Positions 43,053 to 51,261 of a DNA stretch of 64,000 nucleotides are shown in pieces; position 1 is the first letter of the stretch; every line of letters begins with the position of its first letter. The DNA is from Enteroscipio rubneri (GTDB taxonomy: Bacteria > Actinomycetota > Coriobacteriia > Coriobacteriales > Eggerthellaceae): positions 1 to 64,000 of the forward strand of contig NZ_PPEK01000002.1 of the NCBI RefSeq assembly GCF_002899715.1. The letters are read 5' to 3'. A program made the translations under genes and the position numbers. The notes below the pieces were generated by a model. It was given only the letters and a program-made list of their open reading frames with translations. It did no database searches and was not told the DNA's origin.

Positions 43053-43694
43053 ATGCGTGAGGGAAACACGAAAGCACGAATCGTCGAGGCGGCGTTCGGG
43101 TTGTTCGCGGAGCAGGGGTACCATGCCGTTTCCGTGCGCGACATCGCGGCGGCGGTGGGTATCAAGGATGCGTCGCTCTACAACCATTTCCCGGGCAAGC
43201 AGGCCATCTTCGACGCGGTGCTGGCCGCGCAGCTCGAGCGCACGCGCGCGGTGTTCGCGGAGCAGGGCGTCATGACCGCGCCGGTCGAGGACCCCGTCGG
43301 GTACGCCGGTGCGTTCGAGGAGACGGAGCGGCGGGTGCTGGCGGGGTTCCGGCATTTCTTCGCGGACGGAGACATGGTTCGGCTGCGCCGGCTGCTGGCC
43401 GCAAGCCGGTACGCCGACGCTCACGCTGCGGAGGCGTTCCGCTTCGTGTTCGTGGAGCAGCCCCTGGCCATCCAGCGCGCGGTGTTCGAGCACCTGATGG
43501 CCGTCGGGCAGTTCGCGCTCGACGACGCGCGTGCCCTCGCGCGCGAGTTCTACGGGCCGGTGTTCCTGCTGCTGCTCTCGGACGTTCCCTGGGAGGACGC
43601 GGAGCCGTTCATACGCGACCACCTGGGACGGTTCTTCTCTGCACATGCGATCGGGGCGCCTGTGGGCGCTGCGGCGGAAGGAGGTGCGCGATGA
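43053..43694 (+). CDS. TetR family transcriptional regulator
   Basis: 213 residues. The N-terminal helix-turn-helix is canonical (RIVEAAFGLFAEQGYHAVSV, then VGIKDASLYNHFPGKQAIF). The C-terminal ligand domain has no recognised specificity. The ATG at 43053 follows AGGGGG. It overlaps the flavodoxin gene by 4 bp, so both are controlled by the palindromic operator upstream. Confidence 0.94.
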   Translation: MREGNTKARIVEAAFGLFAEQGYHAVSVRDIAAAVGIKDASLYNHFPGKQAIFDAVLAAQLERTRAVFAEQGVMTAPVEDPVGYAGAFEETERRVLAGFRHFFADGDMVRLRRLLAASRYADAHAAEAFRFVFVEQPLAIQRAVFEHLMAVGQFALDDARALAREFYGPVFLLLLSDVPWEDAEPFIRDHLGRFFSAHAIGAPVGAAAEGGAR

Positions 43695-44245
43695 GCGCCA
43701 TCGTGGTGTACGCGTCGCAGACAGGGTTCACGCGCCGGTACGCGGAATGGATCGCCGAGGAGCTGGGCTGCGAGGCCGTGCCGGTGGAGCGGGCTGACGC
43801 GATAGATGCAGGCGCGTGCGACGTGGTCGTGTTCGGCGGCTGGTTCCATGCGGGCGGTCTGGTGGGGAAGAAGTGGCTCGCGCGCACCCGGGCAGCGCAC
43901 CCGGGCACCCCCTTCGTCGCGTTCGCCGTGGGCGCGACGCCGCCGGAGTGGACCGACATGGTGGACGAGGCGATGGCGCGGGAGTTTCCCTCGCCGGAGC
44001 TCGACGGCGTGGAGCGGTTCTACCTGCGCGGCGGGTTCGCCTACGAGAGGCTGAGCCTGCCGAACAAGCTGGCCATGAAGATGTTCTTCAAGATGCAGGA
44101 GAAGCAGGCGGCCACCGACCCACGCGCCGCCGAGATGCTCTCGGGCATGCGCGGCGGCTTCGACGGCACCGACCGCGCCGCCATCGCGCCGGTGGTCGCC
44201 CGGGTGCGCGAGCTGGCGGCCGCGGCCAGCCAGCCGCCGGCCTGA
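43691..44245 (+). CDS. Flavodoxin domain protein (protoporphyrinogen oxidase HemG-like)
   Basis: 184 residues. The FMN phosphate loop is VYASQTGFTRRYAEWIAEEL, and VVVFGGWFHAGGLVGKKWL is the second flavin-contact region, both typical of the flavodoxin_5/HemG group. The C-terminal tail is helical and alanine-rich. It may reduce quinones or porphyrinogens, but no haem genes are nearby. It is co-expressed with the TetR regulator (ATGA overlap). Confidence 0.85.
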   Translation: MSAIVVYASQTGFTRRYAEWIAEELGCEAVPVERADAIDAGACDVVVFGGWFHAGGLVGKKWLARTRAAHPGTPFVAFAVGATPPEWTDMVDEAMAREFPSPELDGVERFYLRGGFAYERLSLPNKLAMKMFFKMQEKQAATDPRAAEMLSGMRGGFDGTDRAAIAPVVARVRELAAAASQPPA

Positions 44246-44293
44246 CGGGCGCTCGGCCGGCCCGTTGCCGACCGCTTGCCGAGCCGGATGCGC

Positions 44294-44893
44294 CTAGCGG
44301 CGGGGGCGCGCGGCGGGATGCCGCATGAGGCCGTGCTCGGTGCACCAGGTGTAGAGCGTGCCGCCGGGCAGGTGCGGCAGGCGCGCCTCGCCGCCCTGCT
44401 CGGGGTACAGCTTCTCCACGGCCAGGCGGTCGTAGCCCACGACGGCGGCGAAGCCCAGGCTGTGGGCCTTCTCCATGGGATGGTCGAACGTGAGGTACCA
44501 GTCGCCCTCTGCGTCCTCCACCCGCACGGCGTGCGCGTCGTCGGCGGCTTGCACGGGCAGCGGCCCGAGCTTCCTGCCGCAGCAGGAGACGTCGGCGTCC
44601 CCCGTGGTGGTGATGATGTTTCCGCAGGAAGGGCAAACGCGGAATGCCGTGCGCCTCATAGTGCCTCCTTGGAGCTCGTCGGGGGAGAGGCTGCCTGCCA
44701 AAAGCGCTTCGACGGTGGCGCCCAGCTCTTCGGCGAGCGCGGGCAAAAGCGACACGTCGGGGCAGCCGCCCCCGCGCTCCCACTTCGACACGGCCTTGTC
44801 GCCCACGCCCACGAGCTGCGCCAGCTGGAGCTGCGTGAGCCCGCGTTCCTCCCGCAGGCTGCGGATGAGCTCGCCGGTGCGTCTGACGTCCAT
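44294..44893 (-). CDS. XRE helix-turn-helix fused to a desulfoferrodoxin-like iron domain
   Basis: 199 residues. Residues 1-66 are an XRE-type HTH (LREERGLTQLQLAQLVGVG). Residues 85-108 carry a desulforedoxin cysteine set: C87, C90, C104, C105. Residues 115-190 match superoxide reductase: H121, H138 and H144 (HPMEKAH), then C184 and H187 (CTEHG), the pattern of the five iron ligands. The residues before the first His read D-A instead of the usual E-K, so the catalytic lysine is absent. This suggests a DNA-binding sensor for superoxide, oxygen or iron rather than an enzyme. The ATG follows AGGAGGAG. Confidence 0.8.
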   Translation of the reverse strand: MDVRRTGELIRSLREERGLTQLQLAQLVGVGDKAVSKWERGGGCPDVSLLPALAEELGATVEALLAGSLSPDELQGGTMRRTAFRVCPSCGNIITTTGDADVSCCGRKLGPLPVQAADDAHAVRVEDAEGDWYLTFDHPMEKAHSLGFAAVVGYDRLAVEKLYPEQGGEARLPHLPGGTLYTWCTEHGLMRHPAARPRR

Positions 44894-45048
44894 GGTTCTC
44901 CTCCTGGTTCGGTTTCGCGTGCCGTCCCACGATACCTGTGCGCGGCGGCGCGCGCAATGAACGCTCCGTAGAGTGCGAGGGTCCAGGCGCCGGCCTGACG
45001 GGCATCCGACCAGATGCCGGCGGCCGCGGGCAAGCGGGTCGGCGGGGG

Positions 45049-45879
45049 TCAGGCCAGCGGCTGGCAGATGGGGCAGTAGTAGACGTTGCCTCCCAGGTAG
45101 GGCTTCCTCGTCACCTCGCCGCCGCAGACGGGACAGCCGTCCTTCCACGTTTTCGCGGACAGGAGGCAGCAGTAGCCTCCGGGTCGGCCGTACAGGTCGC
45201 GCTCCACATCGCGGCCGCCCTGCGCGGCCATGGCTGCAATCGTGTCCTTCAGGGCCCGGAACAGGCGCGCGAGGTCGTCGCCCGCGAGAGAGGAGACCTT
45301 CGCCTTGGGGTTCAGCCGCGCGTTCAGCAGGATGTCCTGCAGCACCCCGTTGCCCACGCCGGGGATGCGCTGCTCGGTGGCGAGCAACGCCTTCACGCTG
45401 GTAGACGGCGGCACGCTGGCGACCAGTTCGCGAAAGCGCGCCTCGTCGTAGGCGTCCGACAGCACGGGCACGGCGTCGCGGGCCGCCACGTAGTACCCGT
45501 CGTCGTCCACACCGGTGTCGACGAGGGAGAAGATGCCGTACATGGAGGCGGTGCAGGCGAGATGTGTGCCGTCGTCGAAGGCGAGCAGCAACTGATGTTT
45601 CGCGGGAACGGGGTCGCCGGATGTCAGGTAGCGTGCGTTCACGCCCTCGCGCAGAAGCAGCGTTATGCCGTCGTCCAGCGCGAGTTCTACGTAGGGTCCG
45701 GTGGCCTTCGCGCCCTTCACGGTGCGGTCGATGAGGCGCGCCCCGTAGGTGGCGGGGTCGCCCGTATAGAAGGCGAACCGGTGGGGCGAGTGGTTCGCCT
45801 CGGCCGCGACGATGGTGCGGCCGGCGAAGGCGTCGGACATCTGCCGGGCGAGAACGAGGGCTTCGGGCAGCTCGATCAT
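45049..45879 (-). CDS. Fpg/Nei family DNA glycosylase-like protein without N-terminal proline
   Basis: 276 residues in the Fpg/Nei layout: N-terminal beta domain, helix-two-turn-helix (QRIPGVGNGVLQDILLNARL) and C-terminal zinc finger (CPVCGGEVTRKPYLGG then CPIC). The N terminus reads MIELPEA, where Fpg has MPELPE: the proline used as Schiff-base nucleophile is replaced by Ile, while the following Glu is kept. A non-standard or non-lyase activity is likely. The ATG at 45877-45879 follows AAAGGAG, so the start is secure and the missing proline is not a mis-start. Confidence 0.88.
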   Translation of the reverse strand: MIELPEALVLARQMSDAFAGRTIVAAEANHSPHRFAFYTGDPATYGARLIDRTVKGAKATGPYVELALDDGITLLLREGVNARYLTSGDPVPAKHQLLLAFDDGTHLACTASMYGIFSLVDTGVDDDGYYVAARDAVPVLSDAYDEARFRELVASVPPSTSVKALLATEQRIPGVGNGVLQDILLNARLNPKAKVSSLAGDDLARLFRALKDTIAAMAAQGGRDVERDLYGRPGGYCCLLSAKTWKDGCPVCGGEVTRKPYLGGNVYYCPICQPLA

Positions 45880-45957
45880 GCGGGCTCCTTTGGGTGGGCG
45901 CGCGGCCCCTGCGGCCGCGATGCCGCCAGTATAACAGGCCTCGTTCCTGGCGATGCG

Positions 45958-46497
45958 TCAGCGACGGCGAGCCTCGGCCTTCTTCACGCGATCGACGAGG
46001 AAGTCGCGCACGTCGTCGCGCTCGATGCCCAGCGATACGGACAGCTCGTCGCACAGCAGGTTCTCGGCTAGGTCGAAGTACTTCTTGTCCGTGGCGGTGA
46101 TCTGGCGGCCGGCGCCGGAGCGGCGCACGGTGCGCTCGTGGACGGACTTCATGATAGGCACGAGGTCCTGCGGCGAGAACGTCTTGAGGCGCTTGTCGTA
46201 TTCCTCCTTCAGGCGCCGCTCCAGCAGTGTGGGCGTGTTCGCACCCGGCTTCAGGGCGTCCTCGTCGATGGTCTGCGCGTTGGCGATGGAGTCGATGAGC
46301 GCGAGTGCCTCCTTGCGCGACATGGCGGGGCGCAGCGTGGGCGGCTCGGCCTCGCGGACGGCCACGAAGAGCTTGAGGGAGTTCTCGAACAGCGCGTGCA
46401 GCTCGAAGTAGTCCCGGCCCTCGAAGTACGCCTCGCGCACGGCGGCCACCTTGCAGACGTGATGGCGGTAGACGACGATGTCTCCGGGGGAAACCAT
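45958..46497 (-). CDS. carD: CarD family transcriptional regulator
   Basis: 179 residues. The N-terminal RNA-polymerase-interacting domain (MVSPGDIVVYRHHVCKVAAV, about 1-60, the fold shared with Mfd) precedes a helical C-terminal DNA-binding domain. CarD/CdnL proteins stabilise open promoter complexes. The ATG follows AGGAGG; the frame continues upstream without family sequence. It is monocistronic by position. Confidence 0.88.
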   Translation of the reverse strand: MVSPGDIVVYRHHVCKVAAVREAYFEGRDYFELHALFENSLKLFVAVREAEPPTLRPAMSRKEALALIDSIANAQTIDEDALKPGANTPTLLERRLKEEYDKRLKTFSPQDLVPIMKSVHERTVRRSGAGRQITATDKKYFDLAENLLCDELSVSLGIERDDVRDFLVDRVKKAEARRR

Positions 46498-46726
46498 GGC
46501 GACCTCCTGGTCTGATTGGGTGGGGAAACGGTTGTGCGATTCCATCGCGTCAGAAGGACGGCGCAGATCAGCATAGCTATTGTACCAAGTTTGACGCCGA
46601 TGGCGCCCGCGTGCGATCGGCGAACGGTGGCGGCGGGAAGGGGCGACCGGTTTGCGGGCGCCGTGCAAGGATTATTCTGCCGCCCGTCCGAGTGCGTGCG
46701 CACGAGGCCGCCGCCCGTCCTTCCCC

Positions 46727-47401
46727 CTACTCTCCCTTGCTCACAGCCGCGCCGGCGGGGCAGGCGTGGTAGCAGTTGCCGCACTCGTCGCAGCGCTCGC
46801 CCAGGATGGCATAGGGCTCGCCGGGCACGATGGCCTTGAACGAGCAGCCCGCGAGGCAGGTGCCGCAGGCGATGCAGTCGTCCGTGATCCGCAGGCCCGG
46901 CTCCTCGTACGCGTCGCCGCCGAACGCGAAGCGCTCGCGGTGGAGCTTATGGTCGCGGTTGACCATGGCGTAGTCGTAGTCGTACAGCTCGCCGTGGAAG
47001 CGGTGCAGCACGAACACGCGCGTCTCGGGGTACTTGGCGATGTCGTACACGGCCACGTTGAAGTTGCGGTCGTGCGGGGCTTTGGCCTCGACTTCGGCCA
47101 TCGATAGTTCGCGCACCTCGCCGGCCACGCGCATCTGGTAGCCGGGCTTGAACAGGGGCAGGTTGTTCTCGTCGAACACGACCTTGGCCTCCGTGCGCTC
47201 TCCGTTCACGGCCAGCCGCCCGCTCTGTTTAAGCTGGCGGTAGAACGGCTTCACGTCCATGGTGCGTAGGTAGAGTCCCTCGTCGTCGTAGGCGAAGAAG
47301 TGGGCGATGCGCGCCTCCACGCCGCCGTGCCCGTCGGGCGTGGCGAAGCTGCAGCAGCCGATCTCGTCGAAACGGTCGAAGACTTCCTTCATGGTGAGCA
47401 T
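46727..47401 (-). CDS. Pyridoxamine-phosphate-oxidase-like flavin domain fused to 2[4Fe-4S] ferredoxin
   Basis: 224 residues. The first about 155 residues form a split-barrel flavin-binding domain (CCSFATPDGHGGVEARI; YLRTMDVKPFYRQLKQSG). The C terminus has two ferredoxin motifs: CIACGTCLAGCSFKAI and CDECGNCYHACPAGA. It probably shuttles electrons between FMN and ferredoxin-type partners; the acceptor is unknown. It is the last gene of the minus-strand operon headed by MarR, 22 bp after the ATP-grasp gene. Confidence 0.88.
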   Translation of the reverse strand: MLTMKEVFDRFDEIGCCSFATPDGHGGVEARIAHFFAYDDEGLYLRTMDVKPFYRQLKQSGRLAVNGERTEAKVVFDENNLPLFKPGYQMRVAGEVRELSMAEVEAKAPHDRNFNVAVYDIAKYPETRVFVLHRFHGELYDYDYAMVNRDHKLHRERFAFGGDAYEEPGLRITDDCIACGTCLAGCSFKAIVPGEPYAILGERCDECGNCYHACPAGAAVSKGE

Positions 47402-47423
47402 GGGCTGGGTCCTTTCTCGCAGG

Positions 47424-48284
47424 TCAGTTCGTGGGCAGGGCGTGCCAGCGGCGGGCGATGGCCTCGGCGTGGGCGCGCATGAGGTCCATCCCCAAAAACT
47501 CGGTGCAGTCCTCAGAGACGTTCGACACGGAGTTCGCGTCGATGATGCAGGGGCCGCGGCCGCACTCGATGACGTCGAAGCTGCCCAGCTCGATGGACAG
47601 CACGGCGGCGGCCCGCTCCGCGGCGTCGGTGACTTCGCGGGGAACGTCGGGGTAGGCGGCGTAGGTGGAGCCGAAGCGGTAGGCCGACAGGCCGTTGTCC
47701 GCCACGGAGCGCTTCACCACGAGCGCGCACGCGCCGTCCACCACCTCGATGCGCGTGAGGAAGCCGCGCGCCGGCTCCACGTACTCCTCGGCGATGAACG
47801 CGATGGCGGGGGCCTCGGCCAGGAACGACCGGGCCTCTTCAGCGCTGCGCGCGATGGCGGTGCAGGTGGTGCGGCCGCCGCAGTTCGGCTTGAGCACGCA
47901 GGGGTAGGAGAGCGATGCGGGGTCGATGTCCTTTGGAAGCGCGCAGACGTAGACGGCGGGCGTGACGAGGCCGGCCGCGGCCAGCGTCTCGGTCGCAAGG
48001 CGCTTGTCGACCTCGAAGAAGTGGGCGCGCGCCGGGTTCACCAGCGAGATGCCGCGCTCCTCGGCCGCGCGCGCGAGGCGCGCCATGCGCTCGAGCGAAG
48101 CCGTGTGCCCGCGGAACCGGGCGCTCGCGAACACGCGGCTGACCAGCATCTCGCAGGCGAGCGCCGCCTGCACGCTCGCCGCGTCCTCCATGTCCAGCAG
48201 AAGCGCGGGCGCCCCGCACGCCTCCAGCTCGGCCGCCAGCTTATGGTCGGACCACTCGTCCGACTCGTACAGCACGCCTATCAT
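47424..48284 (-). CDS. ATP-grasp domain protein (RimK-like ligase)
   Basis: 286 residues. The pre-ATP-grasp region (about 1-100) leads into the grasp fold: YPCVLKPNCGGRTTC (phosphate-binding lysine loop), FIAEEYVE (hinge) and DVIECGRGPCIIDANSVSN (metal-binding Asp and Asn). Such enzymes join a carboxylate to an amine with ATP, often glutamate or another amino acid. Immediate coupling to an amino-acid ABC transporter (ATGA overlap at 48281-48284) suggests the imported compound is a substrate. An ATG four codons upstream (48296) is the alternative start. Confidence 0.85.
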   Translation of the reverse strand: MIGVLYESDEWSDHKLAAELEACGAPALLLDMEDAASVQAALACEMLVSRVFASARFRGHTASLERMARLARAAEERGISLVNPARAHFFEVDKRLATETLAAAGLVTPAVYVCALPKDIDPASLSYPCVLKPNCGGRTTCTAIARSAEEARSFLAEAPAIAFIAEEYVEPARGFLTRIEVVDGACALVVKRSVADNGLSAYRFGSTYAAYPDVPREVTDAAERAAAVLSIELGSFDVIECGRGPCIIDANSVSNVSEDCTEFLGMDLMRAHAEAIARRWHALPTN

Positions 48285-49018
48285 CGGATGCTCCATTCCA
48301 ACAGCTTGCCCAAGAATCGCTGCAGCTCCGGTGTGGCCGGATGGTCGAACAGACGGGCGCTCTCGCCGTATTCCAGCAGGCGCCCGCCGTGCAGGAACGC
48401 CACCTTGTCGCAGGCGCGGCGGGCGAAGCCCATCTCGTGTGTGACCACGATGAAGCGGGTGCCGGTCTCCTTGAGGTCGCGGATGAGGTCAAGCACATCA
48501 TTCGTGTACTCGGGGTCGAGGGCGCTCGTGGGCTCGTCGAGCAGCAGCATCTTGGGAGACGCCGCCACGGCGCGTGCGATGGCAACGCGCTGCTGCTGTC
48601 CGCCCGAGAGCTGGGTGGGGCGCTTGGCCTCCTCGGCCGCCAGCCCGAAGCGCGCGAGCAGGTCGGCGGCGCGCTCGCGGGCCTGGTCCTCGGGCACGCC
48701 ATGAACCACGGAAAGCGGTAGCGCCACGTTCTCCAGCGCGCTCAAGTGGTGGAACAGCCCGCTCGCCTGGAACACGAAGCCCAGCTGAGAGCGGTAGGAC
48801 GGAAGCGTGCGCTCGTCGTAGTCCACGCGTTCGCCGTCCACCTCCACTGTGCCGCCCGTGGGCGCGATGAGCCCGCCCACGATGCGCAGGAGCGTGGACT
48901 TCCCGCCACCCGACGGCCCGATGACGGCGAGCGTGGTTACGTCGTCATCGAAGTCGATGCCGCGCAGCACGGGCACGCCGTCGAACCCCTTCTCCAGGTG
49001 CTCAAGCCTCATGCGCAT
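48281..49018 (-). CDS. Polar amino acid ABC transporter ATP-binding protein
   Basis: 245 residues. Walker A is GPSGGGKST, the signature LSGGQQQRVAIARA, and Walker B MLLLDEPTSALD, followed by the switch His (VTHEM). Size and sequence are those of the GlnQ/HisP group. It powers the permease encoded upstream, with which it overlaps by 17 bp. Confidence 0.95.
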   Translation of the reverse strand: MRMRLEHLEKGFDGVPVLRGIDFDDDVTTLAVIGPSGGGKSTLLRIVGGLIAPTGGTVEVDGERVDYDERTLPSYRSQLGFVFQASGLFHHLSALENVALPLSVVHGVPEDQARERAADLLARFGLAAEEAKRPTQLSGGQQQRVAIARAVAASPKMLLLDEPTSALDPEYTNDVLDLIRDLKETGTRFIVVTHEMGFARRACDKVAFLHGGRLLEYGESARLFDHPATPELQRFLGKLLEWSIR

Positions 49019-49805
49019 AGCTAAACCTCTTCTCGAAGCGCTTGCTCACGAACATGATTGGCAGCGTCAGGCACAGGTACAGCCCGCCCAGCAGCAGGAA
49101 GCCGCCGAAGAAGTTGTAGTTGGTGGCCGTGATCTCGCGGATGGTCTGCGTGAGTTCGATGACCGCGATAACCGACAGGAGCGACGAGTCCTTCACGATG
49201 GTGGCGAACTGCCCGGTGAGTGCCGGCAGCGTGCGCGCCACCAGCTGAGGCAGCACCACGTGGCGCACGGTCTGCGCGCGCGTGAAGCCTACGGCGCGGG
49301 CGGCCTCCAGCTGGCCTTCGTCGATGGACAGCAGACTGCCGCGCACGATCTCGGCGATGTAGGCGCCGGCGAACACGGACAGGATAACGACGCCCGCCAC
49401 CACCTTGTTGTCGATGCCCCACGCCGTGCCGATGATGTAGTAGAACAGGTAGATCTGCACGAGCAGCGGCGTGCCGCGCACGAGCTTCACGTACAGGTCG
49501 CACAGGTAGCGCACGGGCAGCACGCGCGCGCTCTGCCCCAGGGCCACGGGCACGCCGATGGCCATGCTGGCCACGAGGCTGGCCGCCGAGAGCTCCACCG
49601 TGAGCAGGAAGCCGCTGCCGATGCGGTCGCGGTACTGCTCCACGAAGTCGAAGTTCAGCGTGATGCCGGCCATGCCGAGCGAGACCCAGAACACGGCGAT
49701 CACGGCGACGCAGACCAAAAGGTAGTTCGCCGCGGCCTTGAGCGGCGGCGTTTCCTGGCGGGGCGCCGCCGTGAACGGGCGGGCGAGCGGTGAGGGTGCT
49801 TTCAA
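49002..49805 (-). CDS. Polar amino acid ABC transporter permease
   Basis: 267 residues with about five to six helices and the EAA loop (GQLEAARAVGFTRAQTVRHV) that contacts the ATPase. LVRGTPLLVQIYLFYY is typical of the His/Glu/Gln permease family. The start codon is TTG, with AAAGG ahead; no ATG fits. A single permease implies a homodimeric channel. Confidence 0.93.
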   Translation of the reverse strand: MKAPSPLARPFTAAPRQETPPLKAAANYLLVCVAVIAVFWVSLGMAGITLNFDFVEQYRDRIGSGFLLTVELSAASLVASMAIGVPVALGQSARVLPVRYLCDLYVKLVRGTPLLVQIYLFYYIIGTAWGIDNKVVAGVVILSVFAGAYIAEIVRGSLLSIDEGQLEAARAVGFTRAQTVRHVVLPQLVARTLPALTGQFATIVKDSSLLSVIAVIELTQTIREITATNYNFFGGFLLLGGLYLCLTLPIMFVSKRFEKRFSYAHEA

Positions 49806-49847
49806 CGGGCGCCTTTCTCAAACGGTCGGATCGCAGGGAGGCGCCGA

Positions 49848-49875
49848 GGTCCGCGGCATTGCGCCGCCGCGGGCC
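49848..49875 (-). terminator. Intercistronic hairpin between binding protein and permease genes
   Basis: GGTCCGCGGC (49848-49857) pairs with GCCGCGGGCC (49866-49875), one G-T wobble, 8-nt loop, 37 bp past the binding-protein stop. With no T-run it more likely stabilises or attenuates the mRNA, so that the binding protein is made in excess over the membrane subunits. Confidence 0.5.
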
Positions 49876-49911
49876 GCTTTGCCCCGGTCGTGAACGGACT
49901 GGCTCTACGGC

Positions 49912-50787
49912 TTAGAAGTCGAAGAACCACGTGAAGCCCAGCTCGTCGAAGGCGGCCTTCTCGGCGGCCAGGTGCTTCTCGGTCAGGCGGTCGAACTCAC
50001 CGTCGACCTTGGACTGGGCGATGAACTCGTTCAACTGACTCAAAAGCTCGTCGTTACCCTTTTCGACGGCGATACCCCAGTATTCGGGATCTTGGAACGG
50101 GATGAACACGGCCTCGGTGGTGTCGGGATTCTTCTGATTATTGCGGTAGATGGTCAGCTGGTCGTACAAAAAGCCGTCGGCCTTGCCTTGCACGACCTCG
50201 GTCACGCACGCGCTTTCGTCAGCCAGGCGCACAATTTCTGCATTGGTAAGGTTCTTCGTGGCGAACACATCGCCGGTGGAGCCGGTCTTCACGGCCACCT
50301 TCCTGCCGGCCTGGTTCAAATCGTCGATGCTGCCGATGCCCGATTGGGCGTTCGCCAGGATAGCCAGCTGCGCCATGGCGTAGGGGTCGGAGAAGTCCAC
50401 CGACTCCTTGCGGGCGTCCGTGATGGTGATGGACGACATGAGGCAGTCGGCCTTGCCGGTCTGCACCATGGGGATGAGGCCGTCGAACGCGGTGTTCTCG
50501 ATGACTACGTCGTAGCCGTACGCCGCGCCGAAGTCCTTCATGAAGTCCACGGACACGCCGCTGGGATTGCCTGCGTCGTCCTTCGTCTCGAACGGGGGAT
50601 AGGCCAGTTCCATGGCCACGGTCAGCGTCTTGTCGTCGTTGTCGCCCGCGGGCGCGGCGTCGTTCGAGCTTTCTGCGCCGCCGTTCGACGAGCAGGCGGT
50701 CAGGGCGAGGAGCGTCGCCGCGACGAGCGCGCAGGCGGCGAGGGCCGCGCGCAGGCGGCGAGGGCGGGTGGGGGCGGTGGTGTTCAT
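49912..50787 (-). CDS. Amino acid ABC transporter substrate-binding lipoprotein
   Basis: 291 residues of the family-3 solute-binding type. A lipoprotein signal with LALTAC places the acylated Cys near residue 32, and a Ser/Asn/Asp-rich linker follows. The ligand domain begins LTVAMELAYPPFETKDD and includes DGLIPMVQTGKADCLMSSIT, the usual amino-acid contact region. The start overlaps the MarR stop by 4 bp. Which amino acid is bound is not evident. Confidence 0.93.
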   Translation of the reverse strand: MNTTAPTRPRRLRAALAACALVAATLLALTACSSNGGAESSNDAAPAGDNDDKTLTVAMELAYPPFETKDDAGNPSGVSVDFMKDFGAAYGYDVVIENTAFDGLIPMVQTGKADCLMSSITITDARKESVDFSDPYAMAQLAILANAQSGIGSIDDLNQAGRKVAVKTGSTGDVFATKNLTNAEIVRLADESACVTEVVQGKADGFLYDQLTIYRNNQKNPDTTEAVFIPFQDPEYWGIAVEKGNDELLSQLNEFIAQSKVDGEFDRLTEKHLAAEKAAFDELGFTWFFDF

Positions 50788-51227
50788 GCGTGTTCTCCCT
50801 CCAGAGCGGTTTCGAAGTTCTCCTGCATCGTGCGAAGCGTGCGGTCGAGCGCCTCCAGCTCTACGTCGCCCAGGCCGCGGCACTGCACGTCGGCGAGCGT
50901 GTTCGAGATGGACTCGAACACGGACTGCAGCCGTCGCCCGCGCTCGGTGAGCGCCACGAGCGTCACGCGCTTGTCCTCGGGCAGCTTCGCTGTGGACACG
51001 TAGCCGCCGACTGCGAGCTTTCTCACGAGGGCGGTAACGGTGGACGGGTCACGGCCGATGCGCTGGGCCAGCTCGCTCATGGGCAGCTCGCCGTGCGCGA
51101 ACAGCTGCACAAAGATGTCGCCGTGCGAGGGCGCGATCCCCGCGAGGCCGTGCTGCTCGAGCTGCTCGGTAATGAAGCGGTTCGCCAGGGCGAGCGTCCG
51201 GGCCAGTTGGTTGACGGTTCCGCGCAA
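50784..51227 (-). CDS. MarR family transcriptional regulator, first gene of the amino-acid ABC operon
   Basis: 147 residues with a winged helix (MSELAQRIGRDPSTVTALVR; the wing has PEDKRVTLVALTERGRR). The start is TTG at 51225-51227, placed 5 bp after a strong AAAGGAGG site. It heads a six-gene minus-strand operon (MarR, binding protein, permease, ATPase, ATP-grasp, flavin/ferredoxin). The palindrome overlapping its promoter fits autorepression. Confidence 0.92.
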   Translation of the reverse strand: MRGTVNQLARTLALANRFITEQLEQHGLAGIAPSHGDIFVQLFAHGELPMSELAQRIGRDPSTVTALVRKLAVGGYVSTAKLPEDKRVTLVALTERGRRLQSVFESISNTLADVQCRGLGDVELEALDRTLRTMQENFETALEGEHA

Positions 51228-51261
51228 GCCGACCTCCTTTCGATGCGTCGGATGCTCGGAG

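Noticed and set aside
46498-46726. A possible gene in the gap between the ferredoxin gene and carD
   Set aside because: Only short frames without ribosome sites are present; it is probably the promoter region of carD.
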